Below are positions 14,089 through 64,000 of a stretch of 64,000 nt of DNA, piece by piece (position 1 is the first letter of the stretch; each line of letters begins with the position of its first letter). Below the pieces are notes generated by a model that worked only from the letters and a program-made list of their open reading frames with translations, was not told where the DNA came from and made no database searches. Made by a program: the position numbers and the translations under genes. This DNA is from Actinostola sp. cb2023 (taxonomy: Eukaryota > Cnidaria > Anthozoa > Actiniaria > Actinostolidae), in contig JAUJYZ010001186.1 in assembly GCA_033675265.1 (NCBI GenBank), positions 10,001-74,000 of the forward strand, in the 5' to 3' direction.

Positions 14089-14269
14089 AGTGCATTTTAA
14101 CAATGAGCATTTTGCATTTTAAAAATCGTGCAAAACAAGAAAGAAGTAAGAGAAAATATCCTCTAGAATTTAAAAAATTTGTTCAGTTAAGAAATCTCAA
14201 ATTGTCGACAATGAATTTGCTGATGAAAACCAGATGGGTGCGGATGTGACGTCAACGAATTGTTACTTC

Positions 14270-14655
14270 AAAGAATGAATGGTAACCAATCAGAGCAACC
14301 GTTAGGTACACGTACTTCGAACAATGAATGGTAACCAATCAGAGCAACCGTTAGGTACACGTACTTCGAACAATGAATGTGGTAACCAATCAGAGCAACC
14401 GTTAGGTACACGTACTTCGAACAATGAATGGTAACCAATCAGAGCAACCGTTAGGTACACGTTATTCGAACAATGAATGTGGTAACCAATCAGAGCAACC
14501 GTTAGGTACACGTACTTCGAACAATGAATGGTAACCAATCAGAGCAACCGTTAGGTACACGTTATTCGAACAATGAATGTGGTAACCAATCAGAGCAACC
14601 GTTAGGTACACGTACTTCAATGAATGAATGAATGAATGAATGAATGAATGAATGA
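14270..14655. repeat. ~50-bp tandem repeat (7 copies) plus AATG microsatellite
   Basis: Copies start at about 14281, 14330, 14381, 14430, 14481, 14530 and 14581, alternating between 49 and 51 bp. Each has 'ggtaaccaatcagagcaacc'. The array runs into (AATG)n at 14617-14657, suggesting the tetramer seeded or grew out of the repeat end. Confidence 0.9.
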
Positions 14656-14834
14656 ATGGCAATGATAGCAAACATTTTACAATTTAACAAACATTTAGCA
14701 AAGGAAAATTCCATTGTTTGATCCACGAAATGCTTTTCATTCAACAAATCCACGCAAGGTTGAATGTACAATCAGACTGTCCGTACCAAACGTTTTGTTT
14801 GACACGGTTCAGTCATCTCCTTGTTATTTTTCTG

Positions 14835-15045
14835 ATGTTCTTTTGTCATTGATGTTGTTGTCGTTGTCATTTTTGTTGCTACTATTGCTGTTGACTTGTC
14901 ATTGCTGTTGTTGATGTTGTTGTTGTTATTGTTGTTGTTGTTGTTGTTATTGTTGTTGTTATTGTTGTTGTTGTTGCAATTGTTGTTGTTGTTATTGTTG
15001 TTGTTGTTGTTAAGCGTTGTTGTTGATGTTGTTGTTGTTGTTGGT
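14835..15045. repeat. GTT trinucleotide microsatellite
   Basis: Interrupted (TTG/GTT)n run of about 200 bp, just beyond the 3' end of the SRCR gene. Confidence 0.9.
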
Positions 15046-15095
15046 GATGACGATCCGTAGACTGGATGGATAAAGTATCACAAAGATAATAGTCA

Positions 15096-15481
15096 CTAAG
15101 CATCAATAGTACAAGAGTGTTCGCCTTTCTTACCTTTACCATCTCGCTGACAAACCACACCAGCAATTTGTCTAGTACGCATGCAATTCTCTAGACGCCA
15201 TTCCATGTGACCACACTCTATAATCGACTCTTCTTTCCCACTGCATTTGACATATTCCATCAACTTCATTGTTTGTATCACTTCTTTATTATCAGCGTAC
15301 CGAATGGCTTTTTCTGCTGCTTTGTAACCAAGCATTCGACAGATCACGTGAGCATCTCGTATATCCCAGTTATACGCACAGATTCCCCAGGTTACATTAA
15401 ATCCTGGGACTTCAAAGGCTATTTGACCAGCATGACTCACATTAGATCCCACCAGACGCAAGTTGATGATTTTATAAAACA
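15096..15481 (-). CDS. SRCR gene last exon: third SRCR domain
   Basis: A CTTGTTTCAG acceptor opens a frame with NLRLVGSNVSHAGQIAFEV, WGICAYNWDIRDAHVICRML, EYVKCSGKEESIIEC and IAGVVCQRDG, a diverged SRCR domain, ending at a stop at 15096-15098. Two overlapping donors (G|GTAAAG at 15140 and G|GTAAGA at 15134, both phase 1) lie just before the end, so the gene may instead splice on to exons I cannot find below 15100. Confidence 0.7.
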
Positions 15482-17896
15482 CTGAAACAAGCATTCGTGA
15501 ACGTCATGACATACGTTCGAAGACAACCAATCACAGCGCGCAAAATCATGATGATGCTTAGACTACCGTAACTACTTCCTACTCATACGAAAACGACTCG
15601 TGCCGTATTCTTGGTTTGCAATCAATCCCTTGAGAATCAAGAGATAAAGACACGGCGGCCATGTTGGTTGAACAAACAATGGACACTAATGAGCAATCTT
15701 TTGTTGAAGTTCAACCAAGATGGCCGCCGTGACGTGTATTGCAAACCAGCAATTGAAAGAGTTTGATTGGATAATATGCATCTGCACGCTCTTTGATTGG
15801 TTCAGAAAGGAAGCCATTTGAGTGTCACGGTACCGGAGGTACGAAAACGACTTCATTATATTTGGGCACCATTTCAATCAGCTACATTTGAGCTTGAGCG
15901 GGCAGTCTTTTGATCTTGCGGATATCGCGCTATACCACAGGAAACCCATCAAAATGATGCTGCGCGCATACAAATATATTTCTATTGATTATAATTAGCC
16001 TGAGAAAGAAATGATGGTCCAATCACGTGTGAAAAATATCATGTTGGACTGGGACTGGACAAGAATTTCCCATAAAGCATTGCATCCCTATTTTACCTGA
16101 ACGTGGATTCCCACATCTCAACATAAATCCTTGATATTTGCTGTGGTTACCACTGACAGGATATTGACGGCACTGTTCAATAGATGTTTCATATCCATCG
16201 CAATCTGGCCAGTAGGGATACATAGCACCACTTCCTTTGACATTATCACTTGAAATCCCCTCTATATAGGAGTAATTCAACATATATACGACATACTACA
16301 AGACTAGTTCCCAATGCCCAGTGTTCAGAGCTGAGCGAGCTCCATTGACCGTTATTTTTTCTCACTTCTACACGACCTTCGAATTCGTGTGGAGTTGCAC
16401 CGTTCACTAAACGAACTTCGAGAGCTGCTCTATTATCTGCACAAAGAAGATTTGGACATGATATTAATAACCTTTGATTTGATTGATTGATTGACTGATG
16501 TTTAGGTCACGTGGCATCACATACACCATGCACACATCCCTCCTCCTTTCTTCGCCAAACCTCTATCTTTCCATCATATATCACTTCTCTTTTATTCAAT
16601 ACACCAAATTGAAGAATCGTTCAAAATACAAAATCCTGTCCGTGCGATAAATAATGACAGTTCCCTTATTTGTGCAGGGGGGGGGGGGGGGGGGGGGGGG
16701 GGGGGTAGTCATGATATTTTAGGCCAAGCCCAAGGGGAGGGTCAGGAAATTTCATTCCCATCGCTAGGGGATGGTCACATTACTGATTTTCAACGCTCAA
16801 TTTAAAATCTCCACCTCGATCCCAGCTCCCCCCTTCTAATTTCTGACAAGTCCATAAAGGAATACTGTTCTTGGTCAAGCATTTTGGCAACGGACGATTG
16901 TAGTTTTACCTGATGGCAGACTTCCACATGCTACTTTAAAAAGAACATTGGCATCCCTGCTGTGAGCACAGTTACCACTGTGTTGAAGGCACTGTTCAAT
17001 AGATGTTTCATATCCAAAACATTCTTGCCAGTAGGGATACTGAATAGGACCGGTAATAATTCCTTTGATCATGACGTTAGCAATACTAGCTGACACTGAG
17101 CTAGAGTAATTCAACATACGACACACCACATCAGCAACTCGCAAATAGTCAAATCCAATACAGAGCGAGCTCCATTGACCGTTATTTCTTCTCACTTCTA
17201 CACGACCTTCGTGTGGAGTTGTACCGTTCACTAAACGAACTTCGAGAGCAGCTCTATTACCTGCACAAAGAGAAAAAACATACTTACTATTAACCTTTAA
17301 ATGGCTAATAGAAATCGAGGGAAAGTTATATAGTGCTATAAAGATACCCATAAAGTTCTTCTGCGAGCGTTAGCGTAGAAAGAGCCGAAGAGCACCGCTG
17401 GACTCTCGAGCATGATGGGATCCGAGAACACCGATGTTCTACAAGCTGAGCCACAAGGCCCTGGGGTGGGGGGGGGGGGGGGGGGGGGGGAGACTGAGCC
17501 ACAAGGCCCTGGGGTGTAGGTGGGGGTGGGGGGGGGGGGGGACGGGTAGGGAGCTACAAGGCCACACTGTACTGTTCCTTTTTTCGAATCCATCGTGGAA
17601 TAGCTAGTGATAACAACAAACTTTACTTGTAAACTGTCTGATAACTTTATAGAGCAACGATTCTGAGAGCTACTATATTGAACCACCCGATACTGGTTAA
17701 TAAAATACAAAATTGATGCTTCGAATCTCGTGGCGTTCTATCTAAATGCTCGACGTCACTCTAAATTCCCTGATAATCCACTCGCGTGTAATGAAATGTC
17801 TGGAAAAATCATCAATTAATATTAATCAAGTCGTTACTCACCCTTGACCATCAGCCACAGAACACACAAACACAACAGTAATTGTAATTGCGCCAT
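15096..17896 (-). CDS. Secreted multi-SRCR protein gene (four coding exons, one frameshifted)
   Basis: Minus-strand gene whose exons are complement(17842..17896), complement(16910..17260), complement(16097..16436) and complement(15096..15481). Exon 1 encodes a signal peptide; exons 2-4 each encode one scavenger-receptor cysteine-rich (SRCR) domain. Each exon ends after the first base of a codon and the next begins with the other two, so single SRCR exons are symmetric (phase 1-1). SRCR domains are extracellular ligand-binding modules, numerous in sponge, cnidarian and echinoderm genomes, often linked to aggregation or immune recognition. Exon 3 has a 4-bp insertion that breaks its frame, so the gene is either damaged there or uses exon 2-exon 4 joining, which stays in frame. 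It lies head-to-head with ARIH1, about 4.5 kb apart. Confidence 0.75.
15605..15755. repeat. Dispersed repeat (copy also at 51010-51170)
   Basis: The segment from 'cttggtttgcaatcaat' to 'attgcaaaccag' has inverted ends and internal 'ggcggccatgttggt / ccaagatggccgcc' arms. A diverged copy lies in ARIH1 intron 11. It sits in an intron of the SRCR gene. Confidence 0.6.
16097..16436 (-). pseudogene. SRCR gene exon 3: frameshifted SRCR domain
   Basis: Acceptor, donor and most of the SRCR sequence (NRAALEVRLVNG, GRVEV, QWSSL, then MLNYSYIEG, YETSIEQC, LRCGN) are kept, but the two halves are in different frames. At about 16283-16290 'cgtATATatgttgaat' replaces the 'cgtatgttgaat' of exon 2, a 4-bp insertion. 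Upstream of it the domain has also lost the SSLC cysteine (SSLSSEHW). The exon is 340 nt, not a multiple of three, so inclusion gives an early stop. A sequencing or assembly error is possible. Confidence 0.7.
16677..16706. repeat. Poly-G run, about 30 bases
   Basis: Uninterrupted G tract within an SRCR-gene intron. Similar G tracts lie at 17464-17491, 17528-17541 and 21647-21661. Lengths are unreliable in assemblies. Confidence 0.9.
16910..17260 (-). CDS. SRCR gene exon 2: intact SRCR domain
   Basis: A TTTGTGCAG acceptor is followed by 351 nt encoding one complete SRCR domain: EVRLVNG, GRVEVRRNNGQWSSLC, DVVCRMLNY, YWQECFGYETSIEQC and a closing VACG. Six cysteines are visible. Donor is TCAG|GTAAAA at 16909. 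It is open throughout and closely similar in DNA to exon 3, so the two arose by exon duplication. Confidence 0.85.
17842..17896 (-). CDS. SRCR gene exon 1: signal peptide
   Basis: The ATG at 17896 begins MAQLQLLLCLCVLWLMVKG, a classic hydrophobic signal peptide, then a strong donor (G|GTGAGT). The last base joins GT of exon 2 to complete Gly. Confidence 0.8.
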
Positions 17897-18770
17897 TGAG
17901 ACTTGTGTTTAATCAGAGCAGATCTTCGATGAACACATCAACGCAGACTGAATGAGAAACACGTACAGATATCAGGTATAAGTAGGAAAGTATTGTGGCC
18001 ACCATGCATGGTTTTTTCCTGTTTTTATTGTCTGCGAATAACGAAATAAGCTGCGAAAACTGAGACACGAGCTTCTGCTGAAACACTCACGTTGAGTTCC
18101 AACTTTGCTGCAGTGAGGGGTTGTTGCCGGATATTCACGAAATAATTCAGTGGGAGGACAAGTGGGAGGACAAGTGCAGTTGCTCCCCCTGCAAATCGAA
18201 AAATATACCAAAAATTAAAGGAACTGTACTTTTTGTTTTTAGTTATTTTTGCTGTTTTATTAGTTAACAAGACGCTCCATGAGCGTACACTCGGGCATTA
18301 TGACAATGACAGTTGCGTGACGAGGGAGACGTTCTTTGGACGAATCGAAACTCGACGATTCGTAGATCTGTATCTTTGCTCACCAACACACACCATTGGT
18401 AGAACATGCCAAAGCCACAGCTATCTCAAAATTGACAGACGAAGAGAAGAGACTATAGAGTCATTCTTCCGTGACAATCTCCAATACTTGACCCTGTTTT
18501 TTGATAATACGTCCAATGCATGTTATGACAATAACAATGACAGTTGCGTGACGAGGGAGACTATGTGTCGAGCATAGATAAATATCTCCGAATCAGTACG
18601 TACTTGGTACGTCTTGAGGTTCCATAGGTCAGATGGTTCTGATAACGCCCTGATAGACGCGTTTGTTTTTGTTAAACACGAAACCGCGCTATGAAAGGGA
18701 CTGGACCGCCTTCATTTCACACCTTTCCAGCTCAGTTGAATCAATTTGAAATGGTGGAGTAACATCTTCG
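17897..18770. other. 5' flank of SRCR gene
   Basis: On the minus strand 18100-18190 has a short Cys-rich frame (CTCPPTCPPTELF) that I cannot attach to a start. A 30-bp direct repeat containing ACAGTTGCGTGACGAGGGAG occurs at 18301-18331 and 18532-18562. No further gene recognised. Confidence 0.35.
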
Positions 18771-18772
18771 TA

Positions 18773-19186
18773 TTAGCCATTACCTAAACGAGCAGGGGAC
18801 TGGGAACGAGTTTATTAGAATTAATGCAATTACGAAATTAAGTTCATGACATGAAACAACATGTTGAAATTAGCATCTGTGCAAAATTTGATGTGATTTG
18901 AGCGAATCCTTTCGGAATTATAAACTTTTGAAATTATGTTGTCCAGCCAAAAGTTTTACAGTTGGTTTGGCTGGACAACGTCAAAAAATTACAGAGTTTG
19001 TATGGGGAAATAGACATCTTTGATGCCCTCTAGCATCGTCAATATTAAGCAGAAGTTCACCAAACTTTCCAGACTAGCTAAGTTTGATCTGCTCTCTCAG
19101 AAAATGATGCTCAATTTTGCTAGTTTCTTATTGAATTAGTTTTACGGACTTGGTCCCAATCCCCTGCTCGTTTTGGTAATGGCTAA
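18773..19186. repeat. 414-bp TIR element (TTAGCCATTACC ends)
   Basis: Left TTAGCCATTACCTAAACGAG and right ...CTCGTTTTGGTAATGGCTAA are imperfect inverses extending through 'caggggactggga / tcccaatcccctg'. Non-coding MITE. Confidence 0.7.
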
Positions 19187-19611
19187 TTCATGTCGTATTG
19201 AACGACTCAAAGTTCATAATTATTATTCAGCTGGACTTCGATAAAACTGAGCTAGATATCAATATTTTCAAAACTGATCATTCAAAACTAATAACAAGAT
19301 TTTGAAAATGAGTTATTGATGTTATTAAAAGAACGAAGAAAGTCAAATATTTGAAATTCAAATTTTGAATTCAAATTTCGCGCCCATTGTTACGATGCAG
19401 AGCTCTTGACAGTACGATGGATGACTGACAACTGAAGGTGGTAGCTGCCTGGCACAGGTCCTTTTATACGGCGCGGTTTCGTGTTTAAATATATTTAAGC
19501 TTACAAAGGCACTATTTTCAGTCAATCATGCTTCTTCGATACAATATCATTTCTGCACATTAAACACAATCGTCGACGATCTTTCATCCAATATGGCGGC
19601 GACATTCAAGT

Positions 19612-19890
19612 TCAGGTCATCAAGATCAGTCTTGCTCTTGCTTTTCTTGCAATCAGAGTAGTTCTTTTCAGCTTCAGAGTCACTGTTTTGTCATTTTGTT
19701 CACAGTTTGTGTTCACAGTTTTCTCATTTGCATTTGACATTTCATAACATTTTGACGTTACTGAGACTTTTTCAGATTTTTCAGATATGATTTTGAGTCC
19801 GCGGAACGATCTGGTCCGAAAACGCTTGACATCTTTTAGAGTAGGTCTCGGCGTGTGCGTTTGTATGTAAGATGAGCGTATAAGACATAC
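19612..19890 (-). pseudogene. Decayed relative of the nested membrane-protein gene
   Basis: On the minus strand PRPTLKDV..RFRTRSFRGLK matches GRPTLKDVSERFWTRPFREL of the gene at 55323-56135. A frameshift separates the N-terminal LHTNAHA (versus MLTNAYA) from this block, and the frame then diverges and stops at 19612 with no membrane segments. Similarity extends upstream (20000-20110 versus 56230-56310: 'gactcgg...ccgagtaat'), so the duplicated piece included the 5' flank. Confidence 0.6.
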
Positions 19891-20119
19891 TTAGCTTCGT
19901 TCAAATGTTTTTTTCTCACAGACTAGTACTACACAACCTTGCTTCGACAAGGTTTGCGAAGAAAGAGGTCGTCGTGTTGAGATGCGTGTTGATAAATCTC
20001 GTGGTCTCGTTCCCAGTCCCACTCGATTGCAGATTTGCGACCGGGATGAAAATGAAAAAAATACCAACTGTAATCTTAGACTCGGCCCGGCCTTAGGCCT
20101 GGGCCCGAGTAATAAAGAA

Positions 20120-20470
20120 CTTTGGGTTATGTACGGCCCTGATGACTGACTTGTTAACATTGATGACAAGCACGGATTCAGAGAAGGACAATTTTGTATT
20201 TAGTACCGAGTGGTTCAATGTACATGTGAGCTCTCAGAATCGTTGCTCCGGCTAAACTCATGATCAGTACGTTTACAAGTAAAGTTTGTTGTTGTGGTAA
20301 TTATTAATTATGTCTGATTAACTAGTATGGTAGGATTGCGAACTCAGAACACCATTAATGGTTTAGGCAGAACCGGAGGTGGGAAAGACACGGTGTATAG
20401 AAAGTTACCAGGAATTGCAAAACTGTTGTAACAATAATTTTATTCAGGATTAATTGTGGTCTGCGTCATG
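20120..20470. other. Non-coding region
   Basis: No gene recognised. Confidence 0.35.
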
Positions 20471-20477
20471 GACAACA

Positions 20478-20675
20478 TCTAATCTCCACACCACCCTAAT
20501 CTCCACACCACCCTAATCCCAACACCACCCTAATCTCCACACCACCCTAATCCCCACACCACCCTAATCTCCACACCACCCAATCCAACGAGTACTCAGT
20601 AAGGACAACATCTATAAATCCCCACATCACCCAATCCAACGAGTACTCAGTAAGGACAACATTATTCCATGTTGT
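20478..20675. repeat. C-rich minisatellite
   Basis: About six units of roughly 19 bp ('ctaatctccacaccacc' and variants), followed by two copies of a ~57-bp unit containing 'ccaatccaacgagtactcag'. Confidence 0.85.
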
Positions 20676-22245
20676 GAATGCGATGCTGTTTACATTTGCT
20701 CGACTGGAAGATCATTATTAACACGACAGAAATAATTAACATCAGTCACCTGTATAAGACTAGTCCAGACGTACTGGCCCCACCATTCTCAACAATTATA
20801 TAAATCAGTACTGGGCGCGAAAGAAATCACAACGACTATGAGAAGCGCGCGCATAATCTGAGGAAGTGGAGAAAAGTGGAGTCACAGCTCTTCGATTCTC
20901 TTCTGCTCTTTGGCAGAACCGTCCCATAGGCAGGACATGGGATCTCCTGGAAGAACATCAAGATTAATGGACGAGAGTAGATGGCATCAAAGAAAGCGGT
21001 TGGAAACAACATCACTAACGAAACATGCAGGGAGAGTGGAAGGATTCTACCATTAAAATTAAAGTAATAATTGTCTATAGTTATCTATATATTTATTCAT
21101 TTACTTATTTAATTAATCACTACTAAACTACAAAACTAGTACTACTGTACAAAACTACAAAACTACCGAATTAAACATTTTTTTGTGATAATTTGAGAAA
21201 TTGTCTAAAAATGTTACATTTATTTTGCGGTTAATTAGTTCGTTTTATATAAATAGTTCCAAAGTATAGTTGTGGTAAAACAGCCAGAGCTTCTTCCTGC
21301 CTCTTTTTCTTATTATATAGAGATCAGAATGGGGCGCATATTTAGCTTTAATAGCGAAACGCCAGTACAGTAGGTTATTATTTTACCACGCATTTATTCA
21401 AATTCATCATCCATCACGTGGTTTTAAAAGTACTGTACTTTGAAGTGTTTTATTCGTGATTAATTACGATTCTTGTTACTGTATGTGAATTCTTGCCCGG
21501 ATTAATTGCTACCGGTAAAAATGCACCGCTGATACAGTCTGTCATTCATTGTTTTGGTTGTGAAAGAAGCGGGAGAGGGGAGGGGGCGGAGGTGGAGACT
21601 TAAAGGGAACTAAGAGGGCATATATAGCACCATAGGGGGGATGGGAGGGGGGGGGGGGGGGTATTTGAGCCGTCTGACGATAACATCGTCATATGTAATA
21701 TAATTCATTTGCACGTGACACACTTGCAAGAATGGTTTTATGACGTTGTGGAACTTTTTATTTATACCAAGAAGTTGGTGGGGGGAGGGGAGGTTGATAT
21801 AAAATTTCGAGTTGTATTTTGGTCTCCCTGTGTCTTTTTTGCGCTTGTCGCCCGAACGCCTTTCCTATCAACTTAAGAAGTTGTGAATGTCATCAGTTTT
21901 TGACATCCATTTTTGTCCATCATTGTTTATTGTTTATAAAGCCGCCCACCTGTGACATGTTGACGTCAGTGGCTTTTTTGAGCGTGGTCATATATATTAA
22001 CAGGCGACTTCCGGTTGCCCATTCAGATCCGTAATAATATCCTCCGTAACAGCACAAGGCTTTGAACTTGCATTTCTTTGAAAACAAATGCATCCCTTAG
22101 TTCGATTAAAATTCATTGAAAGACAATAGGCGTTTCTTTAATAAAACAGCGAGCGATTAATTAACGTCGAATAATTTCAAATGGTTGATTGTTTTTCGGC
22201 GATTTGAATGTTTGCAAAGTTTTTATGAGGGAAATGCAATATTGG
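20676..22245. other. Non-coding 5' flank of ARIH1
   Basis: It contains a G-rich tract (21570-21662) and scattered AT-rich DNA. No coding exon is recognised on either strand. Confidence 0.35.
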
Positions 22246-22253
22246 AGAAGACA

Positions 22254-22313
22254 TGACGTCATAGTTATGATAGCCCAATTAACCAATCAGCAGCGCGGAT
22301 ATTGTCATGTGAC
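22254..22313 (+). promoter_or_regulatory. ARIH1 proximal promoter motifs
   Basis: A perfect CRE (TGACGTCA, 22254-22261), a CCAAT box (CCAATCAG, 22283-22290) and an E-box of USF type (GTCATGTGAC, 22304-22313) lie 130-195 bp upstream of the ARIH1 start codon. No TATA box is evident. This combination is typical of broadly expressed genes; activity is inferred. Confidence 0.5.
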
Positions 22314-22446
22314 CAGGCCTATCAAAAAGCACTGAATGGCTTCGTCCTTCATAAACACATTGTGGTTTGTTTTGGGACGAGGAACAGCACACTTTCTATC
22401 TTTACAACCGGAATTCTAAGCTTATACACCGTCTCTTTTGGACGAC

Positions 22447-61217
<38,771 letters not shown>

Positions 61218-61372
61218 ATAGACACAGGACTACACAATGGCTATGTTGTATATCATAGTGTCACGCCTACTAGATACACACAGGACTACACGTGTCAAGC
61301 CTGCAGCGTGCTGTTGGTCAAAGTCACGTGTACAAGACGGAGTCTGTCAAAAAACCCTCACGACAAAAAATG

Positions 61373-61378
61373 AATAAA
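61373..61378 (+). terminator. ARIH1 polyadenylation signal
   Basis: Canonical AATAAA about 156 bp after the stop codon, the first good one downstream, implying a short 3' UTR. Confidence 0.6.
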
Positions 61379-62236
61379 CGTCCAACCCTGATGCATAGAC
61401 TTGTTGCTGGATTTGCAGTTGGTTAATTTTGTTGTCGTTTTAGACAACCAAGCTCTACTATACTTGTGGTGTGTCGCTACCAGAAGTATGCCGTAGTTGT
61501 TTTCCTTCAACATCCTATTTTGTAAATTCTGAAGTGGTCTGAGGGGCCTGTTTCTCGAAAGCCTCGTAAACTTTTCGGGCGAGAAAAGACATCGCAGAAA
61601 TCTGAGACAATTACTCTACAAAGCTGTTCTTTTGACATGTTTTTAATACTTTGTTTTGAAGATATAGATTTTAATATGAACAAACTTTCCCTTCATGCAA
61701 AGTTTCATGTCTGTAAACTACTTTGTTTTGAAGATATAGATTTTTAAAGAAACGGGCCCGATCGCGAAAGCCCCTGACGTAAATGGATGGTCCTTTTCCG
61801 CTCGCCTGGATGTTCTACTGTTTCAAACCTCGTGATTTCAACATTCTTTGTTCACAGTATTTTCATATCAATGTATTATAGTTCATGCGTTAACGAGAAA
61901 GAAAATACATTATGCTCAAGAGAACGTAATGTAATGCAGTTCTTATTGAGCGCAGTTCACAAAGTCTCAACGCACTGTACATACTGTATATCAATGTTCA
62001 TATTTATGCTCTGAAATAGGAAAACCTCCATGCAAGCGGAAAAGGTCGTCTCTGACTAGGGTCAGGTCTTCGTGTAGCTTGCACAAAAGTCCTGACTATT
62101 GTTCTATTGTCGTTCTATATATTGTTTTTACATAAAAAGCAATAGCCAGGACAATTTGTACAGTTACACGAAGACCCTAAACACGACACCAAACGAAAAC
62201 TAGAGAATACTCCAGTTTCGCGTTGTTTAGAGATGA
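61379..62236. other. Downstream flank of ARIH1
   Basis: A partial direct duplication containing 'tactttgttttgaagatata' lies at 61646-61675 and 61718-61747. No gene. Confidence 0.4.
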
Positions 62237-62427
62237 CCGCTGTCCTTGACAAAAGACGCATTTGTACAGGCTTGGCCTCGATTCAGAAAACAGTCCGTGC
62301 AATTCAAAAATGTTTCTATTGTTTCATGTCCACATTTTTTTCGTGTTCTTGTTGATATTTGTGAATACTTTACACTGACTCGAGGCTAAGCCTGTACAAA
62401 TGCGTCTGTTGTCAATAAGTACAGCGG
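62237..62427. repeat. MITE with CCGCTGT ends
   Basis: Arms of about 45 bp (CCGCTGTCCTTGACAAAAGA / complement), including 'gcatttgtacaggctt'. Confidence 0.75.
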
Positions 62428-62551
62428 TTTTACAGCGGGATCTGTGAACGCGAAATGGACTATTCGAAAGCAAACCCAATGCCTATATCGTGTACTTACA
62501 GAGTGTGGCGAGTTAATTGTCGGTGACTTAGACCACAAAAATATTGTTAAC

Positions 62552-62801
62552 GCCCCATTCACACCAAAGCTTAAACATGTTGCCAGTGGTTTAACTATAC
62601 ACACGTTTGAAAGTACTATTTACAAACGAAGCATAATAGCCTTTGGTGCCAAAACTGGATAACAATGTTCTTCATCTTGCACGTACAGTATCAATAACGA
62701 GCTAGCTACTTTGTTTCTTGTCAATTTAGACGCTCTCACGTTATAGAGGCAAGGAAAAAAACTTTTTTAAATTACTAAACATGTTTTGGTGTGAATGGGG
62801 C
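62552..62801. repeat. MITE with GCCCCATTCACACCAAA ends
   Basis: Inverted ends GCCCCATTCACACCAAA / TTTGGTGTGAATGGGGC (with imperfections just inside, 'aacatgtt'). Non-coding. Confidence 0.75.
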
Positions 62802-63175
62802 ATAAATATACGATGAAGACGGCATTTGAAAGCATCCTAAACGGTAAAAGTAAAATCACACAGTTATAGCTATAGAATATATGACAAACTAATTTAATAG
62901 TAAATATTAGTTTTTAAGTTCGAATAATGTTATTGTTGCAATGATCTATTAACTAACCACACTCTGGTTTAACGCCAGAATACATTGGACTGACTGTAGA
63001 TAGATACATGGATGTAACAGAGACAAACGTTGTAGGTATTAAACTCTTTTCCAACATACATCTAGAACGACTGGTAGTGTATTTCATACTTGCAGGACAT
63101 CAAACTAATGCAGCTTAGCAGCCAAGAGTACTGGCTTGATTACAGCCGCTAGACCATAAATATTTAATATATAGT
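62802..63175. other. Non-coding region
   Basis: AT-rich DNA, no gene recognised. Confidence 0.4.
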
Positions 63176-63179
63176 TTAA

Positions 63180-64000
63180 CCCATTAACTCCTGCGCTATT
63201 TTGAGTTTTTTGCGATTTTCTGTACCTAATCACGCTACAAGAGGTTTCCATGGAAATCTTGACAGTTCTCAGTAAAACATCGAGGGCACAGGTGATCTTT
63301 CTTTCGTGGCAGAATTTTGAAGTCTTTTATAGCCATTATTCGCCACAGAAGCCCCTAGAGTGAATGAATGAATGAGTAGCATCATTAAGCTTGACTGGCA
63401 TGGTAGAGGCCATTCTCCTGAAAGAATCCAGGGGTGAGACGCGATTTTACGTTGAAACTGAATCTCCAAAGATGGCGTGGGATTTCCAAAATGGCGGATT
63501 CAAAAATGAAATCGTCTCTGGTTGTTCTGTGGTGGTACCAAGGCAGCAGTTTGGCGACTTTCGACTTGTAAAGAATGCAACCGATGCAATATTTTGCCTG
63601 TAGGTTCGGGTGGTAAACGACTTCAGTTATAAAAGATCTCTAATGTTGAAGTGCTTTGTGTCGCGCACACATGCCCATTGTTCGGTGATTACCCAGCATG
63701 CTGATCGGTCGTGGGTTGATAAAAAACAGGGATCCTGAAATAGTCGAATTGAAATGGCCGTTGCTCGGCGAGTTACATGTAAGGAAGAGACAGGGGAAAA
63801 TTCATGAACATATCAAGAAGAGCGATGGAAGTTTGCTGAGAAAGTGGCGTTTTGTTTCACAATGATGTATTTTGGAAGAAAATCGTAGTCCAATTTCACT
63901 CATTTTTGAGGTGGTGAAATGACGTAAAAAATGCGCATTAATTGCCCTATACCACTATGACGTCACATCAAAACAATCTATTGTTTAAACGCTAAGGTTC
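63180..64000. mobile_element. piggyBac-like TTAA element, copy B (runs off the window)
   Basis: TTAA at 63176-63179 then CCCATTAACTCCTGCGC, aligned over about 750 bp with copy A at 38888. A short AATG repeat (63361-63374) is specific to this copy. The right end is outside the window. Confidence 0.65.

Noticed and set aside
9324..14620. Direct repeats that might be read as a CRISPR array
   Set aside because: Units are contiguous tandem repeats without unique spacers, in an animal genome with introns.
17972..18211. Cys/Pro-rich frame upstream of the SRCR gene as an extra exon
   Set aside because: The SRCR gene already has a good signal-peptide first exon at 17896; no start or in-phase junction links the upstream piece to it.
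22438..22446. An upstream TTG start for ARIH1
   Set aside because: The ATG at 22447 is the first in frame, and non-ATG initiation is not needed.

Overview
The window is AT-rich eukaryotic nuclear DNA. It has split genes with GT-AG introns, CCAAT/CRE-type promoter motifs, tRNA-derived SINE heads, many short terminal-inverted-repeat (TIR) elements and long tandem arrays. The split Ariadne-1 ubiquitin ligase, a secreted multi-SRCR protein, and the density of TA-flanked TIR elements and ACATGTA-type motifs point to a non-vertebrate animal. My best guess is a marine sponge or cnidarian; this is inference, as no diagnostic marker is present.

Layout. 1-6 kb: TIR elements, including a 1.75-kb element (1251-2997) carrying ten copies of a 13-mer, then a two-exon fragment of an unrecognised minus-strand gene (about 4.3-4.65 kb). 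6.3-6.5 kb: first exon of a homeodomain-like minus-strand gene. 7.5-14.6 kb: tandem repeats, namely a CAGACG-type hexamer array, a 98-bp repeat, a 4-kb satellite of 142-bp units with higher-order structure, and a 50-bp repeat. 15.1-17.9 kb: minus-strand gene with a signal-peptide exon and three SRCR exons, the middle one frameshifted. 19.6-19.9 kb: decayed relative of a gene found intact at 55-56 kb.

22.4-61.2 kb is one gene, an ariadne-1 (ARIH1) orthologue on the plus strand. All 16 coding exons can be followed, phases agree at every junction, and the product is 511 codons (UBA-like, RING1, IBR, RING2 with catalytic Cys310, Ariadne domain). Its introns are swollen by mobile DNA: a 6.26-kb fold-back element with Tc1/mariner-like ends, many MITEs, a piggyBac-like copy split by a MITE-bounded insertion, a broken multicopy gene, and a nested antisense gene for a 270-residue two-helix membrane protein.

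The most unusual feature is inside this gene. The last 33 bases or so of exon 13 plus its 5' splice site have been amplified into about 30 tandem units of about 78 bp (56688-58957), giving a ladder of near-identical donor sites, the first ones in frame. Exon 12's donor likewise begins a 25-bp array. After 61.4 kb there are more MITEs and the start of a second piggyBac-like copy that runs off the end. Array copy numbers and homopolymer lengths depend on assembly quality.
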